NCBI RefSeq assembly: GCF_017893965.1
Contig: NZ_CP054142.1
Location: forward strand, 744,001 to 808,000
Length of the DNA stretch: 64,000 bases
Direction: 5' to 3'
Origin: Treponema parvum
GTDB lineage: Bacteria > Spirochaetota > Spirochaetia > Treponematales > Treponemataceae
Under the pieces are notes generated by a model. That model was not told the DNA's origin, did no database searches, and worked only from the letters and a program-made list of their open reading frames with translations. Positions 52,183 through 60,845 of this stretch are shown in pieces. Position numbers and translations under genes: made by a program. Each line of letters opens with the position of its first letter. Within the stretch, counting starts at the first letter, position 1.

Positions 52183-52188
52183 CAGCGG

Positions 52189-52217
52189 AAAAGCCGCACC
52201 GCAAGGGGCGGCTTTTT
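52189..52217 (+). terminator. Intrinsic terminator between binding protein and ATPase genes
   Basis: AAAAGCCGC (52189-52197) pairs with GCGGCTTTT (52208-52216), loop ten bases, followed by one more T then TCT. Partial termination would lower expression of the downstream permease genes relative to the binding protein. Confidence 0.6.
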
Positions 52218-52268
52218 CTATGGATTCTGTCCAAAAGCTTCAGCCAGTTTCCTTTCTATGGGGTTCAC

Positions 52269-53786
52269 ATGGAGACACAGTCATTTCTTGTTATTGATAA
52301 GGTGAGTAAGTCCTTTTCCGGCAACGTCGTTCTTCAGCCTTTTTCTCTGGAGATTAAACCGGGAGAGTTTCATGCTCTGATCGGTGAAAACGGTGCCGGT
52401 AAATCTACGCTTATAAATCTGGTTTCAGGTGTATACGAGCCGGACGGCGGCAATTTGATCATCGCCGGTCAATCTTATAAAAAACTCTCCCCGCGAGAAG
52501 CGCAGCTCCTTGACATTCAAGCCGTGCGTCAGGAATTGAGTTTACATCATCATCTTACAGTTACCGAAAATATCTTTCTCGGCGACGAACTTCTCTACGG
52601 CGGTTTCTTGCGCGATAAAAAAAAGATGCGGGAGGCAGCCCGTGTCCTTTTAGCCGATATGGATCTTGGTTTTATTGATCCTGACGCCTATGTGTCGGGT
52701 TTGAGTCTGCCCGAGCAACAGCTTCTGGAGTTTGCCAAGGCTTTAAGAAAAAAGCCCCGCCTTCTCATTTTGGACGAAGTTACGAGCGCCCTTAACAACG
52801 AGCAGGTGGAATTGATGTTCGGCAAATTGCGGGCGCTTAAAAGTACGGGGCTGTCGGTAATTTTTATCTCTCACCGTCTAAATGAATTGTATCAAATTTG
52901 CGACATAATGACCGTACTTAAAGACGGTCAGCAAATTGTTACCGAAAAAATCGCCGCCTTTGATGAGAACCGTTTGGTATCGTTGATGACCGGACGGGAA
53001 GCAAGCGACTTGTATCCTGCCAAACGTCCCGAGCGCCTTAAAGGCGCCGAAGAAGTGATTCGATTGGAGCATGTATCCACGCGTCACTTACGCGACGTGA
53101 GTTTTAGCGTTCGAAAGGGCGAAATTTTAGGCATAGGCGGCTTGGCAGGTCAAGGTCAGCAGCACGTGCTTGAATGTCTCTTTGGAATAGAGCGTGTCAG
53201 CGAAGGCCGCATCACGGTTAAAGGTCAGCCCGTCCGTCTTTCAGGACCGCAGTCGGCCATGCGTTTGGGCATAGCTTATCTTCCCGCCGAGCGCAAAACC
53301 GAGGGACTTTTTCTCTGGCATTCCATAGGTTTTAATATGTCTTTTGCCCGTCTCGATGAAATTTCCAACTCGCTCGGATTGATTCGCAGAGCTAAGGAAA
53401 TGGAAGAAAACGGGAAAATTCAAAAAGATATGCAGGTAAGAATGATGGGAATGGATCAATTGGTAGAAGATCTTTCCGGCGGCAATCAGCAGAAGGTTGT
53501 CGTGGGTAAATGGCTTCTGCGTTCTCCTGAATTTCTTTTGCTCAACGATCCTACCAGAGGTATCGACGTGGGTACCAAAAAGCAGATTTATGAACTGCTT
53601 CACGATCTGTCACGGAACGGAGTGACTATACTGATTCTCTCGTCCGATACGCTTGAACTTGTGGGTTTAAGCGATCGCGTAGTGGTTTTTTACGAAAACA
53701 AACTTAATTCCGAAATTGACGGGCAAGATCTGAGTGAAGAAAGCCTCGTTGCAGCGTCGGTATTCAGCCGGGAGGAAAAAGCATGA
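52269..53786 (+). CDS. Sugar ABC transporter ATP-binding protein, two nucleotide-binding domains
   Basis: Cytoplasmic ATPase of 505 residues of the RbsA/MglA/XylG type. N-domain: Walker A GENGAGKSTLINLVSG near 37, signature SLPEQQLLEFAKAL near 150, Walker B LLILDEVTSALNN. C-domain: a degenerate Walker A region (GGLAGQGQQHVLECLFG near 292) and a full signature LSGGNQQKVVVGKWLLRSP near 400. The C-domain Walker A change is typical of this subfamily. The stop overlaps the next start by four bases. It powers the two permeases that follow. Confidence 0.95.
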   Translation: METQSFLVIDKVSKSFSGNVVLQPFSLEIKPGEFHALIGENGAGKSTLINLVSGVYEPDGGNLIIAGQSYKKLSPREAQLLDIQAVRQELSLHHHLTVTENIFLGDELLYGGFLRDKKKMREAARVLLADMDLGFIDPDAYVSGLSLPEQQLLEFAKALRKKPRLLILDEVTSALNNEQVELMFGKLRALKSTGLSVIFISHRLNELYQICDIMTVLKDGQQIVTEKIAAFDENRLVSLMTGREASDLYPAKRPERLKGAEEVIRLEHVSTRHLRDVSFSVRKGEILGIGGLAGQGQQHVLECLFGIERVSEGRITVKGQPVRLSGPQSAMRLGIAYLPAERKTEGLFLWHSIGFNMSFARLDEISNSLGLIRRAKEMEENGKIQKDMQVRMMGMDQLVEDLSGGNQQKVVVGKWLLRSPEFLLLNDPTRGIDVGTKKQIYELLHDLSRNGVTILILSSDTLELVGLSDRVVVFYENKLNSEIDGQDLSEESLVAASVFSREEKA

Positions 53787-54733
53787 AATACAAATTCTCC
53801 GAGCAAACCCGGAAAATGTTGCCCATGTACGCGGTGGGAGCTGTGTTTGTGGTAGTGAACCTGATACTCGATCCGTCTGTGCTTCGCAACTGGCGATCGA
53901 CTTGCGCCTTTTTTCTGCAATTCGCACCGCTTATGGCTTGCGCGATGGCACAGACTTGTATTCTTCTTACCGGCGGTATAGATCTGTCGATCGGCATGAC
54001 CGTTTCGATGATGACGACGATTTTAGCAACTACAATGGGGGACGGCCCCCTTGGCATCGCTTTCGGAGTGATCGTAACGCTGCTTTCAGGAGCGGCGGTC
54101 GGGCTTATCATGGGAAGCGTAGTTACTTTTGCCCGCATTCCGGCCATCATAGTTACGTTGGCATTTTCTTATGTATGGAAAGGCGTTACCTTATTCATTT
54201 TGCCGCGACCGGGCGGCTACATTCCTAAGGTTTTTACCCGCTTTTTTTCAGGCAGGGCGATGATCCCCGGAGCTGCGCTGGTATTGATCGTTGCCGTAGT
54301 TGTATGGAAATTGATAAAGAATTCCCGGCTCGGAGTCGCCATTTACGCTGTGGGCGACAATCCTAAGGTCGCCTATGCCAACGGTATAAATGTAAATCGT
54401 TCGCGTTTGGCCGCCTACGCTTTGTCCGGCATGTTTGTAGCCGTAAGCGCTCTGCTTTTGGTTGGACAGATCGGATGCGGAGATCCTACCATAGGCCCTC
54501 CTTTTCAGATGAATTCCATCGCAGCTGCGGTACTGGGAGGCGTCGCCTTTACCGGCGGTGTGGGCATGATGAGAGGGGCTCTTATCGGCGCTTTCATAAA
54601 TACAAGTCTTCTAAACATTCTGTTTTTTGCCGGTGCGTCGCCTTATTTTCAAAAGGTAGTACAGGGACTTATACTTATAGCTGTCATCGGCGTTAAAGCT
54701 GTCGAGTATTATCGCAAGGGGGATGAGGAATGA
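53783..54733 (+). CDS. Sugar ABC transporter permease (RbsC type), first
   Basis: Membrane permease of 316 residues with eight to ten segments. RbsC-family patterns include QTCILLTGGIDLSIGMTVSM near 50, SVVTFARIPAIIVTLAFSYV near 112, AVGDNPKVAYANGINV near 190, and GGVAFTGGVGMMRGALIG near 255. It starts four bases before the end of the ATPase gene and its own stop overlaps the next start (ATGA). It pairs with the second permease as a heterodimer. Confidence 0.94.
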   Translation: MKYKFSEQTRKMLPMYAVGAVFVVVNLILDPSVLRNWRSTCAFFLQFAPLMACAMAQTCILLTGGIDLSIGMTVSMMTTILATTMGDGPLGIAFGVIVTLLSGAAVGLIMGSVVTFARIPAIIVTLAFSYVWKGVTLFILPRPGGYIPKVFTRFFSGRAMIPGAALVLIVAVVVWKLIKNSRLGVAIYAVGDNPKVAYANGINVNRSRLAAYALSGMFVAVSALLLVGQIGCGDPTIGPPFQMNSIAAAVLGGVAFTGGVGMMRGALIGAFINTSLLNILFFAGASPYFQKVVQGLILIAVIGVKAVEYYRKGDEE

Positions 54734-55686
54734 TTATGTCTAAAGCTACGCTAAAAAAAGCCGTGTCAGAGCCCGTTTTCCTTGTGTCCGTGTTGACGGT
54801 CGCGCTGTGGATAGGCTCCAGCTTGTCGATCAGCGGCTTTAATACCTGGTCGCATAATATAACTTTTGCACAGGCGGCGGTGTATCTGGGCTTTATGGCC
54901 GTAGGTCAGGCCATCGTTGTAATTTCAGGCGGTTTTGATTTGTCCATAGCCAATGTAGTCACTATGGCTTCGGTTGTTACCAGCGCTATGACACAGGGCG
55001 GCCACAGCGCCGGATTTGCCATCGGAGCGGCGCTGCTTTTAGCGATCGTTGTGGGCGTATTTAACGGCGCGGGTGTCACATTCCTGCGTATTCCGCCTAT
55101 GATTATGACGCTGGCCACGATGACCATTATTGACGGCAGCTTGCTTTTGGCTACGGACGGGACGCCGCCTTTCGGGGTTCCGCCTTTGGTCACGTTTTTG
55201 GCAAAGGGGCAATTTATTCCGGGCATTCCGAACGTCCTTTTAATATACGCCGTGTTTATGTGCGTTGCCGTAACTTTTATGCTAAGCGCAAAATGGGGCA
55301 GACGGATATATGCTATGGGAACCAACGAGAGAGCCGCTTGGCTTTCAGGCGTGAGAATATTCCCGATGAAATTCCTTATTTACGTCATTTCGTCGCTTTG
55401 CGGCGGTATTTCGGGCATTCTGCTGACGGGTTACATCGGCAGCACCTATCTTACGATCGGGGCTCCTTATATGATGTTTACCGTTGCGGCTACGGTAATG
55501 GGCGGCATAGCCATAACCGGCGGTAAGGGTAACTTCGCCGGCGTTATAGCGGGTACTTTTTTATTCATCATAATTAAGGATATTTTGCAAGTCATACAGA
55601 TGCCTCAGGCCGGCCGCGAATTGGCGCAGGGACTGTTGATTCTGCTGATGATACTATTGTACGGACGAGAAAAGAGACAGCGCTAG
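54730..55686 (+). CDS. Sugar ABC transporter permease (RbsC type), second
   Basis: Membrane permease of 318 residues, homologous to the preceding gene: AIVVISGGFDLSIANVVTMAS near 62, GVTFLRIPPMIMTLATMTIIDGS near 112, AMGTNERAAWLSGV near 200, and MGGIAITGGKGNFAGVIAG near 260. Translation is coupled to the first permease by the ATGA overlap. A second ATG two codons later is equally possible. Confidence 0.94.
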   Translation: MIMSKATLKKAVSEPVFLVSVLTVALWIGSSLSISGFNTWSHNITFAQAAVYLGFMAVGQAIVVISGGFDLSIANVVTMASVVTSAMTQGGHSAGFAIGAALLLAIVVGVFNGAGVTFLRIPPMIMTLATMTIIDGSLLLATDGTPPFGVPPLVTFLAKGQFIPGIPNVLLIYAVFMCVAVTFMLSAKWGRRIYAMGTNERAAWLSGVRIFPMKFLIYVISSLCGGISGILLTGYIGSTYLTIGAPYMMFTVAATVMGGIAITGGKGNFAGVIAGTFLFIIIKDILQVIQMPQAGRELAQGLLILLMILLYGREKRQR

Positions 55687-55720
55687 CTGTAAATGCCGGA
55701 CGTCTCGCAAGGAGTTGTTT

Positions 55721-56563
55721 ATGAGAGAATCATATAAAATCTGGTTTTTGGAGTACGCTATGGCGGACAGCGCAGTGTCTGCCATGGTTTACGGCAGACA
55801 TAATGAAGGCTATATGTACGTACCCTTCGGGTTCCTCGTTTTGCAAGGTAACGGTCACACTGTTGCTCTGGACTGCGGCCATCTGAGAGAGGGGCACGCC
55901 CTTAAACTGGAGGCTATGAATCACGTGCGAAACGTTCAGTCGCTGGAGGAAACTCTGGCCCGAATAGGTCTTCGCGGAGAGGACTTTGACACGGTGATTT
56001 TGACTCATGCTCACTGGGATCATATGGGCGGAATAAGGGCTTTCCCTAACGCGCATTTTTATCTTCAGAAGAAAGAGATGTTGGACTGGGTTGAAGTTTT
56101 TTCTTTGCCGTCCGTTTTTGATTATATCCGTGCAGGCATCAATCCTGACGATATGCGGGACGCTTTGGACATGGTCCTAAAAGGCAGGATGACGCTGTTG
56201 GACGGATTCGTGTGCGACCTTCTGCCCGGAATTTCCGTGGTTCCGGCTTTCAATACTCATACTTACGGATCTCAATTTATCACAATCCAGGTATCGCCTG
56301 AAGATCCAGCCGATATGTGGGTGTTTACGGGAGATGCCTGCGGCTCGTTGGAAAGCTTCGGCAAAGACGGCAAGGGACCGTTCTTTCCGCTCGGTTACGG
56401 AGTAGGAAGCAATACGAATATGGTTTTTGCCTTAAAGTCGATGTACGAAAAAGCACAGGGGCGGTTGGATCGTATAATAGTGACGCACGAACCTGCGCTG
56501 TGGAAAATGTTTAAAACCAAGGTGGAATCCTGCGGCCTGCATACCGCCGTAATTCAAGCGTAG
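55721..56563 (+). CDS. Metallo-beta-lactamase-fold hydrolase
   Basis: Cytoplasmic protein of 280 residues with the zinc motif THAHWDHMGG (HxHxDH, near residue 87). Further ligands are likely in NTHTYGSQFI near 175 (His), VFTGDACGS near 204 (Asp) and IIVTHEPALW near 255 (His). The order and spacing resemble N-acyl-homoserine-lactonase-like and lactone-hydrolysing members of the fold. AAGGAG precedes the ATG at 55721. It follows the second permease by 34 bases in the sugar transporter operon, so hydrolysis of a sugar lactone or ester is a reasonable inference. The substrate is not known. Confidence 0.86.
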   Translation: MRESYKIWFLEYAMADSAVSAMVYGRHNEGYMYVPFGFLVLQGNGHTVALDCGHLREGHALKLEAMNHVRNVQSLEETLARIGLRGEDFDTVILTHAHWDHMGGIRAFPNAHFYLQKKEMLDWVEVFSLPSVFDYIRAGINPDDMRDALDMVLKGRMTLLDGFVCDLLPGISVVPAFNTHTYGSQFITIQVSPEDPADMWVFTGDACGSLESFGKDGKGPFFPLGYGVGSNTNMVFALKSMYEKAQGRLDRIIVTHEPALWKMFKTKVESCGLHTAVIQA

Positions 56564-56636
56564 TTCTCACATCGAGCCGGCGCCGCTCCTATTGCTTTCC
56601 GAATCGGATTTAGGGGAATTTTTATGCTTCCGGTTT

Positions 56637-57800
56637 TCAGACTACCTGCCGCACCCAGCTGCGGCGTTCCGCTGAGGCCAGCGAAAAATTATAGAAGTAA
56701 AAATGTTCGCAGCCTGCTTCTTTTGCATCGTTACAAGCAGCCAGGAAGGCTGTCTTTGTCGGGGACTGCGCCGGATTTAGACTCATTGCCATGCCTACGG
56801 GCGTTTTTTCGTCAAAGAGCCGTACGGTTCGTTTGACCGAGGCATAGGTTTCACCCTGCCCGTAAACAAGGGGCAAAAGAAGATCCGCCTTTGTGCGGTT
56901 CAGCAAAAAATTCATTCCTTCCATAAAGACATGGTTCGCGTCAAACGGCGTCGCGCTCGGGATCACTGTGGCTCGTACGCCGCGTTCTCGTGCCGGCGCC
57001 GTAGCAAGCGCAATAAAGTCGGCTACTCCTTCTTCCCGCGCCTTTTGGTACTCAAAAAGACCGGGAATTTCCAAGAGTAGTTGCATTGTCTGTGCGTCGC
57101 CGTTACCCTGAATCAGAGTGTCTTCTGCAGCAAGACGAAGAGCGATTTCTTTAAGACTGCTTCTGAGCGCGTCGGGGTCTATACCGGGGTATCTTCGCGC
57201 CGCGTTTTTGCGGCACGAAGGACAAAAGCACAAAGAATAAAGCCACCGCAGGGCGGGAGTTACGGTAATGTTTGCGATTTCATGATGCGCGCCGTGAAAG
57301 GCGGGCAGAGTGGTTACCGATTCCAGCATGAGGCTGTCGGGACAAAACTGGTCGAGAATGTCGTTAATGAGCGATAGGGCATATTCTTGTATTTCCGCAT
57401 TAGACGGGCAAAGCGCGTGCGGATAGCGGTCGCCGAAGATGTTTTCCGTAGTGAACGCTTCGTGCCGCTCTCCTTGGCTTGAATTATGAAGCAGCACCGT
57501 CCAAGCGGCAAAGTGAATATCCGTCTTTTTTGCCCAAGAACGGAGCTTTTGCACAGTACCGGCACGGGCGCACTCTTCGTTGACGCAGGGAACGATTTTT
57601 CCGTATCGCCCTGTTCCGGGCGTAAAGCTCACGGCCGATTCTCGAAGGTTTTTACAGCGTCCCGTAGAAGCGGCAAAGGTCGCAGCATGGTGATAGCTCA
57701 GCGCCGGCGCCACGGCGTTACAGCCTGTTTCGGCGTATTCGTTTTCAAAGTCGCCTATGTCTTTAATTTCCCACGGATAGACGTACATGCCTTTTTCCAT
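56637..57800 (-). CDS. Uncharacterised probable TIM-barrel hydrolase-like protein
   Basis: Protein of 387 residues without signal peptide or membrane segments. Features include YVYPWEIKDIGDFENEYAET at the start, AAWTVLLHNSSQGERH, FCPDSLMLESVTTLPAFHG near 160, a possible zinc pair FCPSCRKNAARRYPG near 195, and a C-terminal HFYFYNFSLAS. The alternating pattern and aromatic strand ends suggest a (beta/alpha)8 barrel like those of glycoside hydrolases, but I do not recognise the family. The Glu in MLESV is a candidate catalytic residue only. It converges on the sugar transporter operon and its substrate may be the transported compound. Confidence 0.55.
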   Translation of the reverse strand: MEKGMYVYPWEIKDIGDFENEYAETGCNAVAPALSYHHAATFAASTGRCKNLRESAVSFTPGTGRYGKIVPCVNEECARAGTVQKLRSWAKKTDIHFAAWTVLLHNSSQGERHEAFTTENIFGDRYPHALCPSNAEIQEYALSLINDILDQFCPDSLMLESVTTLPAFHGAHHEIANITVTPALRWLYSLCFCPSCRKNAARRYPGIDPDALRSSLKEIALRLAAEDTLIQGNGDAQTMQLLLEIPGLFEYQKAREEGVADFIALATAPARERGVRATVIPSATPFDANHVFMEGMNFLLNRTKADLLLPLVYGQGETYASVKRTVRLFDEKTPVGMAMSLNPAQSPTKTAFLAACNDAKEAGCEHFYFYNFSLASAERRSWVRQVV

Positions 57801-57850
57801 GCGCTAAAGTATACTATGCGTCGTCGCCGCGTGCAAGGAGCCGCGGTTTA

Positions 57851-57896
57851 CTTGCCGTTAAAAAAGTCTTTCCGACGGCATCAAATTCTCTCTTTA
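57851..57896. repeat. 46-bp direct repeat flanking vapBC, left copy
   Basis: This 46-bp segment runs from CTTGCCGTTAAAAAA to TCAAATTCTCTCTTTA and recurs at 58574-58620 with two substitutions and one extra T. The two copies flank the vapBC module. The right copy runs on into duplicated region B; this copy stops at its left end. Confidence 0.7.
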
Positions 57897-57941
57897 TTGC
57901 AATTTTCTAAGAAGATGTCACAGTATATTTGTGTGATTAAA

Positions 57942-58322
57942 TTACTGCCAAATAGTTTCAACAGGGTATTGGGGAATAATGCTGTCTTTTGTTATGATAC
58001 TCAGATTTTCACTCATCGCTTGAGAAATAAGTAAACGGTCGAACGGATCATTATGAATATTCGGAAGACTGATTAGAGTATCAAGATGTTTTGATGTAAT
58101 ATGCAGCAATGAAATATCTTTTTCACAACAAAGCGTTTCTATCTTTTGAATCGGATATTCGATCTTAAGCTTCCCTATGCTTTTTTTTATTGCAATTTCC
58201 CAAAAGGATGCAATGCTTACATAAATTTGTTCTTCCGTGCCGATAATATTTAGCGCTTTTTGTGAGATGTGCGGAGAATTATGCAAAAACCACAGAAACG
58301 TATGGGTGTCTAACAAATACAT
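57942..58322 (-). CDS. VapC-type PIN-domain toxin
   Basis: PIN-fold ribonuclease of 126 residues. Conserved acids are Asp in YLLDTHTFLWFL near 5, Glu in SIASFWEIAIKK near 42, and Asp pairs in NDPFDRLLISQA near 90 and IITKDSIIPQY near 108. Such toxins cleave RNA, often tRNA or rRNA, when freed of the antitoxin. The ATG at 58322 overlaps the antitoxin stop (TGATG). The module sits between direct repeats. The pattern DTHTFLWF puts it near the PIN_Sll0205-like group. Confidence 0.88.
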   Translation of the reverse strand: MYLLDTHTFLWFLHNSPHISQKALNIIGTEEQIYVSIASFWEIAIKKSIGKLKIEYPIQKIETLCCEKDISLLHITSKHLDTLISLPNIHNDPFDRLLISQAMSENLSIITKDSIIPQYPVETIWQ

Positions 58323-58531
58323 CAAACATAATCCCGAAAACATTCGGGCGTTTCATCGAAATCGTCCGCCATATAGAACGCGCCTGAAAGTCCGCCTGGA
58401 GTACGGCGGATTGTTTTCTTTTCTTTCCCGACATTGTTTTGCTCTACTAGAAAATTAACATAATCGAAAACTGATTGTCGTTGTTCCGCATTTAAGCTGT
58501 TTATTTTTTTCTCTAAAACAGAATATGGCAT
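58322..58531 (-). CDS. VapB-like antitoxin (DUF2281-type)
   Basis: Small protein of 69 residues. The N-terminal part (LEKKINSLNAEQRQSVFDYVNFLVEQ) forms a helix-helix unit as in DUF2281 antitoxins, and the C-terminal PGGLSGAFYMADDFDETPECF is an extended acidic tail that would wrap the toxin. A ribosome site AGAGG lies about six bases before the ATG. It ends one base into the toxin gene, the usual coupled order. Confidence 0.75.
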   Translation of the reverse strand: MPYSVLEKKINSLNAEQRQSVFDYVNFLVEQNNVGKEKKTIRRTPGGLSGAFYMADDFDETPECFRDYV

Positions 58532-58573
58532 GTATTTCCTCTCTTGTACTCAGTATATCATATCTTTGAAACG

Positions 58574-58620
58574 CTTGCCGTTAAAAAATTCTTCCCGACG
58601 GCATCAAATTCTCTCTTTTA
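58574..58620. repeat. 46-bp direct repeat flanking vapBC, right copy
   Basis: Near-identical to 57851-57896, 677 bases away. Together the copies bracket exactly the vapBC genes plus short flanks, in the same orientation. Confidence 0.7.
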
Positions 58621-58701
58621 CACTTTCGTCCGCGTTTTTGCCGATTTTTGTCCCGCCTGTGGCAACGGTATTCTGCTTTCAAATTTTAACTTTACAGGCG
58701 C
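58610..58701. repeat. Duplicated upstream region, copy B (GntR regulator)
   Basis: Aligns with 50975-51067 over its whole length, with two near-identical blocks and a variable centre. It lies 83-174 bases upstream of the GntR regulator start. Unlike copy A, no TATAAT follows at 17 bases from TTTACA. Confidence 0.65.
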
Positions 58702-58783
58702 CGGTGCATTCCGTTTTTCAAATTTTTGTTCTGTACATATTCATATTTTCCTTATATTATTTACCCAAAACAGGAGAATTGAT

Positions 58784-59464
58784 ATGGAATCGACGCTGCT
58801 TGCCGACGAATTGGCCGACAAGATCAAAAGCCGCATCAAACGGGGGCTTTACGTTCAAAACGAGCGGCTTACCGTGCGCCGGCTTTGCGAGGACTTTAAA
58901 GTAAGCGAAACTCCCGTTAAACAGGCGTTGAATCAACTTGTTGCTGTAGGACTTGTCGTTGCAATTCCTAAATGCGGCATAAAGGTAAAATCTTTTGATT
59001 TTGAAGAGATGCGGCATATCTGGCGTGCCCGCCAGATGATAGAACAGTATTGCGCAGCGTCCGCTATAGAATCGGTAAAAAACAGTGATAAGATACGGAA
59101 TAAAATAAAGCACCTGCTTGAACAAACTGATTCCGAATATGAAAAATGCGCCGAATATTTTACTCAAGAGACATTCGGAAAACTTTCCGAACACGACTAT
59201 GCTCTGCATAAGGAACTGGTAAAGACTTGCGGCAATCCCGTCATAATAACGGAATACGAAAATCTTCACACACATCAATGCATGTTTGTGGGTTTTCACA
59301 TCCATAACGCAAAATCTCTTAGGCTCACTATACAACAGCACGATGAGATCGTGGATGCGCTTTTCAGCGCAGATCTTTTGCGCTTGCAAAAAGCTATTTG
59401 CGAGCACATCGATACTACTATCGAATTGTATAAAAAAGCACACCGCAACCTGCCTGTGATATAA
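58784..59464 (+). CDS. GntR-family transcriptional regulator (FadR/FCD type)
   Basis: DNA-binding regulator of 226 residues. The N-terminal winged helix-turn-helix contains IKSRIKRGLYVQNERLTVRRL and LCEDFKVSETPVKQALNQLVAVGLV (about residues 10-65). The C-terminal helical FCD domain contains EEMRHIWRARQMIEQYCAA near 75, HDYALHKELVKTCGNPVI near 140 and QHDEIVDALFSADLLRLQKAI near 185. Its His and Asp residues are typical of metal and ligand binding. CAGGAG precedes the ATG at 58784; the frame extends 80 codons upstream without any site. It probably controls the nearby transporter operon and itself, judged from the duplicated upstream region. Confidence 0.92.
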   Translation: MESTLLADELADKIKSRIKRGLYVQNERLTVRRLCEDFKVSETPVKQALNQLVAVGLVVAIPKCGIKVKSFDFEEMRHIWRARQMIEQYCAASAIESVKNSDKIRNKIKHLLEQTDSEYEKCAEYFTQETFGKLSEHDYALHKELVKTCGNPVIITEYENLHTHQCMFVGFHIHNAKSLRLTIQQHDEIVDALFSADLLRLQKAICEHIDTTIELYKKAHRNLPVI

Positions 59465-59539
59465 TATAAGGGCATCTTAAAAGTTACCTCTAAAGACTTC
59501 GGTTTTAGAAGCAACTGTAAAATGTGGGGAACAAATTTT

Positions 59540-60688
59540 ATGAAAACAAAAAAACTTGGGTTCGGCTTTATGCGCCTACCCATAAAGAATTCTGACGATC
59601 CTGCGAGCGTGGACATAGAGCAGGTAAAAATTATGGTGGACCGTTTTTTGGAAAACGGTTTCACATATTTTGACACTGCGTGGATGTATCATTCTTTTAC
59701 AAGCGAAGAAGTTTTACGGGAAGCCCTTGTTAAACGACACTCAAGAAATTCTTTTACCGTTGCAACTAAGATGCCCGTTATGATGATCGGCTCCAAAGAA
59801 GAGCAAAAACAGGTTTTCGAAAAGCAAACGGAAAAAACGGGCGCGGACTATTTTGACTATTACTTGCTGCATTGCCTGAACGAAGCAAATTACGAGCGTG
59901 CCGTTAAATATGAAACCTTTGAGTTTTTATCCGAACTAAAAAAAGAAGGAAGAATACGACGTCTCGGTTTTTCTTATCACGACAAACCCGAACTTCTCGA
60001 CAGGATTCTTTCGGAACACCCTGAAACGGAATTTGTGCAGCTTCAAATAAACTATTTGGATTGGGAAAGCGAAAGCGTTTGTTCCAGAAAAAATTATGAA
60101 GTTTGCATAAAACATTCCAAACCCGTCATAGTCATGGAACCGGTAAAAGGCGGAACTTTGGTAAATCTTTCAGACGATGTGGCGGGTATTTTCAAAAAAG
60201 CCGCTCCCGATATGTCGCTTGCATCATGGTCGATACGTTTTGCCGCAAGTCTGCCTAATGTGGACACGGTGCTTTCGGGAATGTCCGACGCTTCGCAAGT
60301 GGAAGACAATGTTTCGTATATGAAAAATTTTCAACCGCTTTCAGATGCGGAAAAGGCGCTTATAGATCTTGCGGTTCAAAAGATAAAAAAGGAAATTTCC
60401 ATTCCGTGCACCGCATGCAGGTATTGTGTGGACGGTTGTCCCAAACACATCCCTATTCCGGATTTTTTTATGCTGTACAACAAGGACCGCCAAATAAATC
60501 GAAAAAAATACGCCCGACAGCAGATATATTATACAAATTTGGCGTCAGGTACGGCCAAGGCTTCGCAATGCATAGTCTGTAAAAGGTGTGAAAAAATATG
60601 CCCGCAAAAACTTCCCATAAGCGATCTTTTAAAAGACGTCGCACAGGTATTTGAGCACATAGACAGAAAAGACAAGGCGGCTAAGTAA
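59540..60688 (+). CDS. Aldo/keto reductase with C-terminal [4Fe-4S] ferredoxin-like motifs
   Basis: Protein of 382 residues. The AKR barrel occupies about 1-285, with GFGFMRLPI at the start, FDTAWMYHSFTSEEVLREAL (catalytic Asp and Tyr) near 45, KMPVMM (Lys) near 75, and DYYLLHCLN near 110. IVMEPVKGG follows near 205. The C-terminal 90 residues carry CTACRYCVDGCP and CIVCKRCEKICP, two four-Cys motifs able to hold [4Fe-4S] clusters. This fusion is common in anaerobes and suggests electrons come from ferredoxin instead of NADPH, which is inference. GGGGAA lies before the ATG at 59540; another ATG six codons upstream is possible. Confidence 0.93.
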   Translation: MKTKKLGFGFMRLPIKNSDDPASVDIEQVKIMVDRFLENGFTYFDTAWMYHSFTSEEVLREALVKRHSRNSFTVATKMPVMMIGSKEEQKQVFEKQTEKTGADYFDYYLLHCLNEANYERAVKYETFEFLSELKKEGRIRRLGFSYHDKPELLDRILSEHPETEFVQLQINYLDWESESVCSRKNYEVCIKHSKPVIVMEPVKGGTLVNLSDDVAGIFKKAAPDMSLASWSIRFAASLPNVDTVLSGMSDASQVEDNVSYMKNFQPLSDAEKALIDLAVQKIKKEISIPCTACRYCVDGCPKHIPIPDFFMLYNKDRQINRKKYARQQIYYTNLASGTAKASQCIVCKRCEKICPQKLPISDLLKDVAQVFEHIDRKDKAAK

Positions 60689-60808
60689 TCGGTATTCGCG
60701 CCGGCAAAAGCCAATGCAGCCGAAAACCGTAATAAAATTATTTTTAATTTATAGCGTTTATTTTAAAACTTAAGTCTTCCGCGTACTATGCAACATGTAC
60801 GAGCCCGG

Positions 60809-60838
60809 TTTCATTTTTTATCGCTGCCGTGCTATAAT
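60809..60838 (+). promoter_or_regulatory. Predicted promoter abutting the HAD gene at 60846
   Basis: TATAAT at 60833-60838 is a perfect -10 box, with a weak TTTCAT-type -35 near 60809-60814. Seven bases separate it from the ATG. No ribosome site exists in that gap, pointing to a leaderless transcript. Confidence 0.45.
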
Positions 60839-60845
60839 AAAGATT

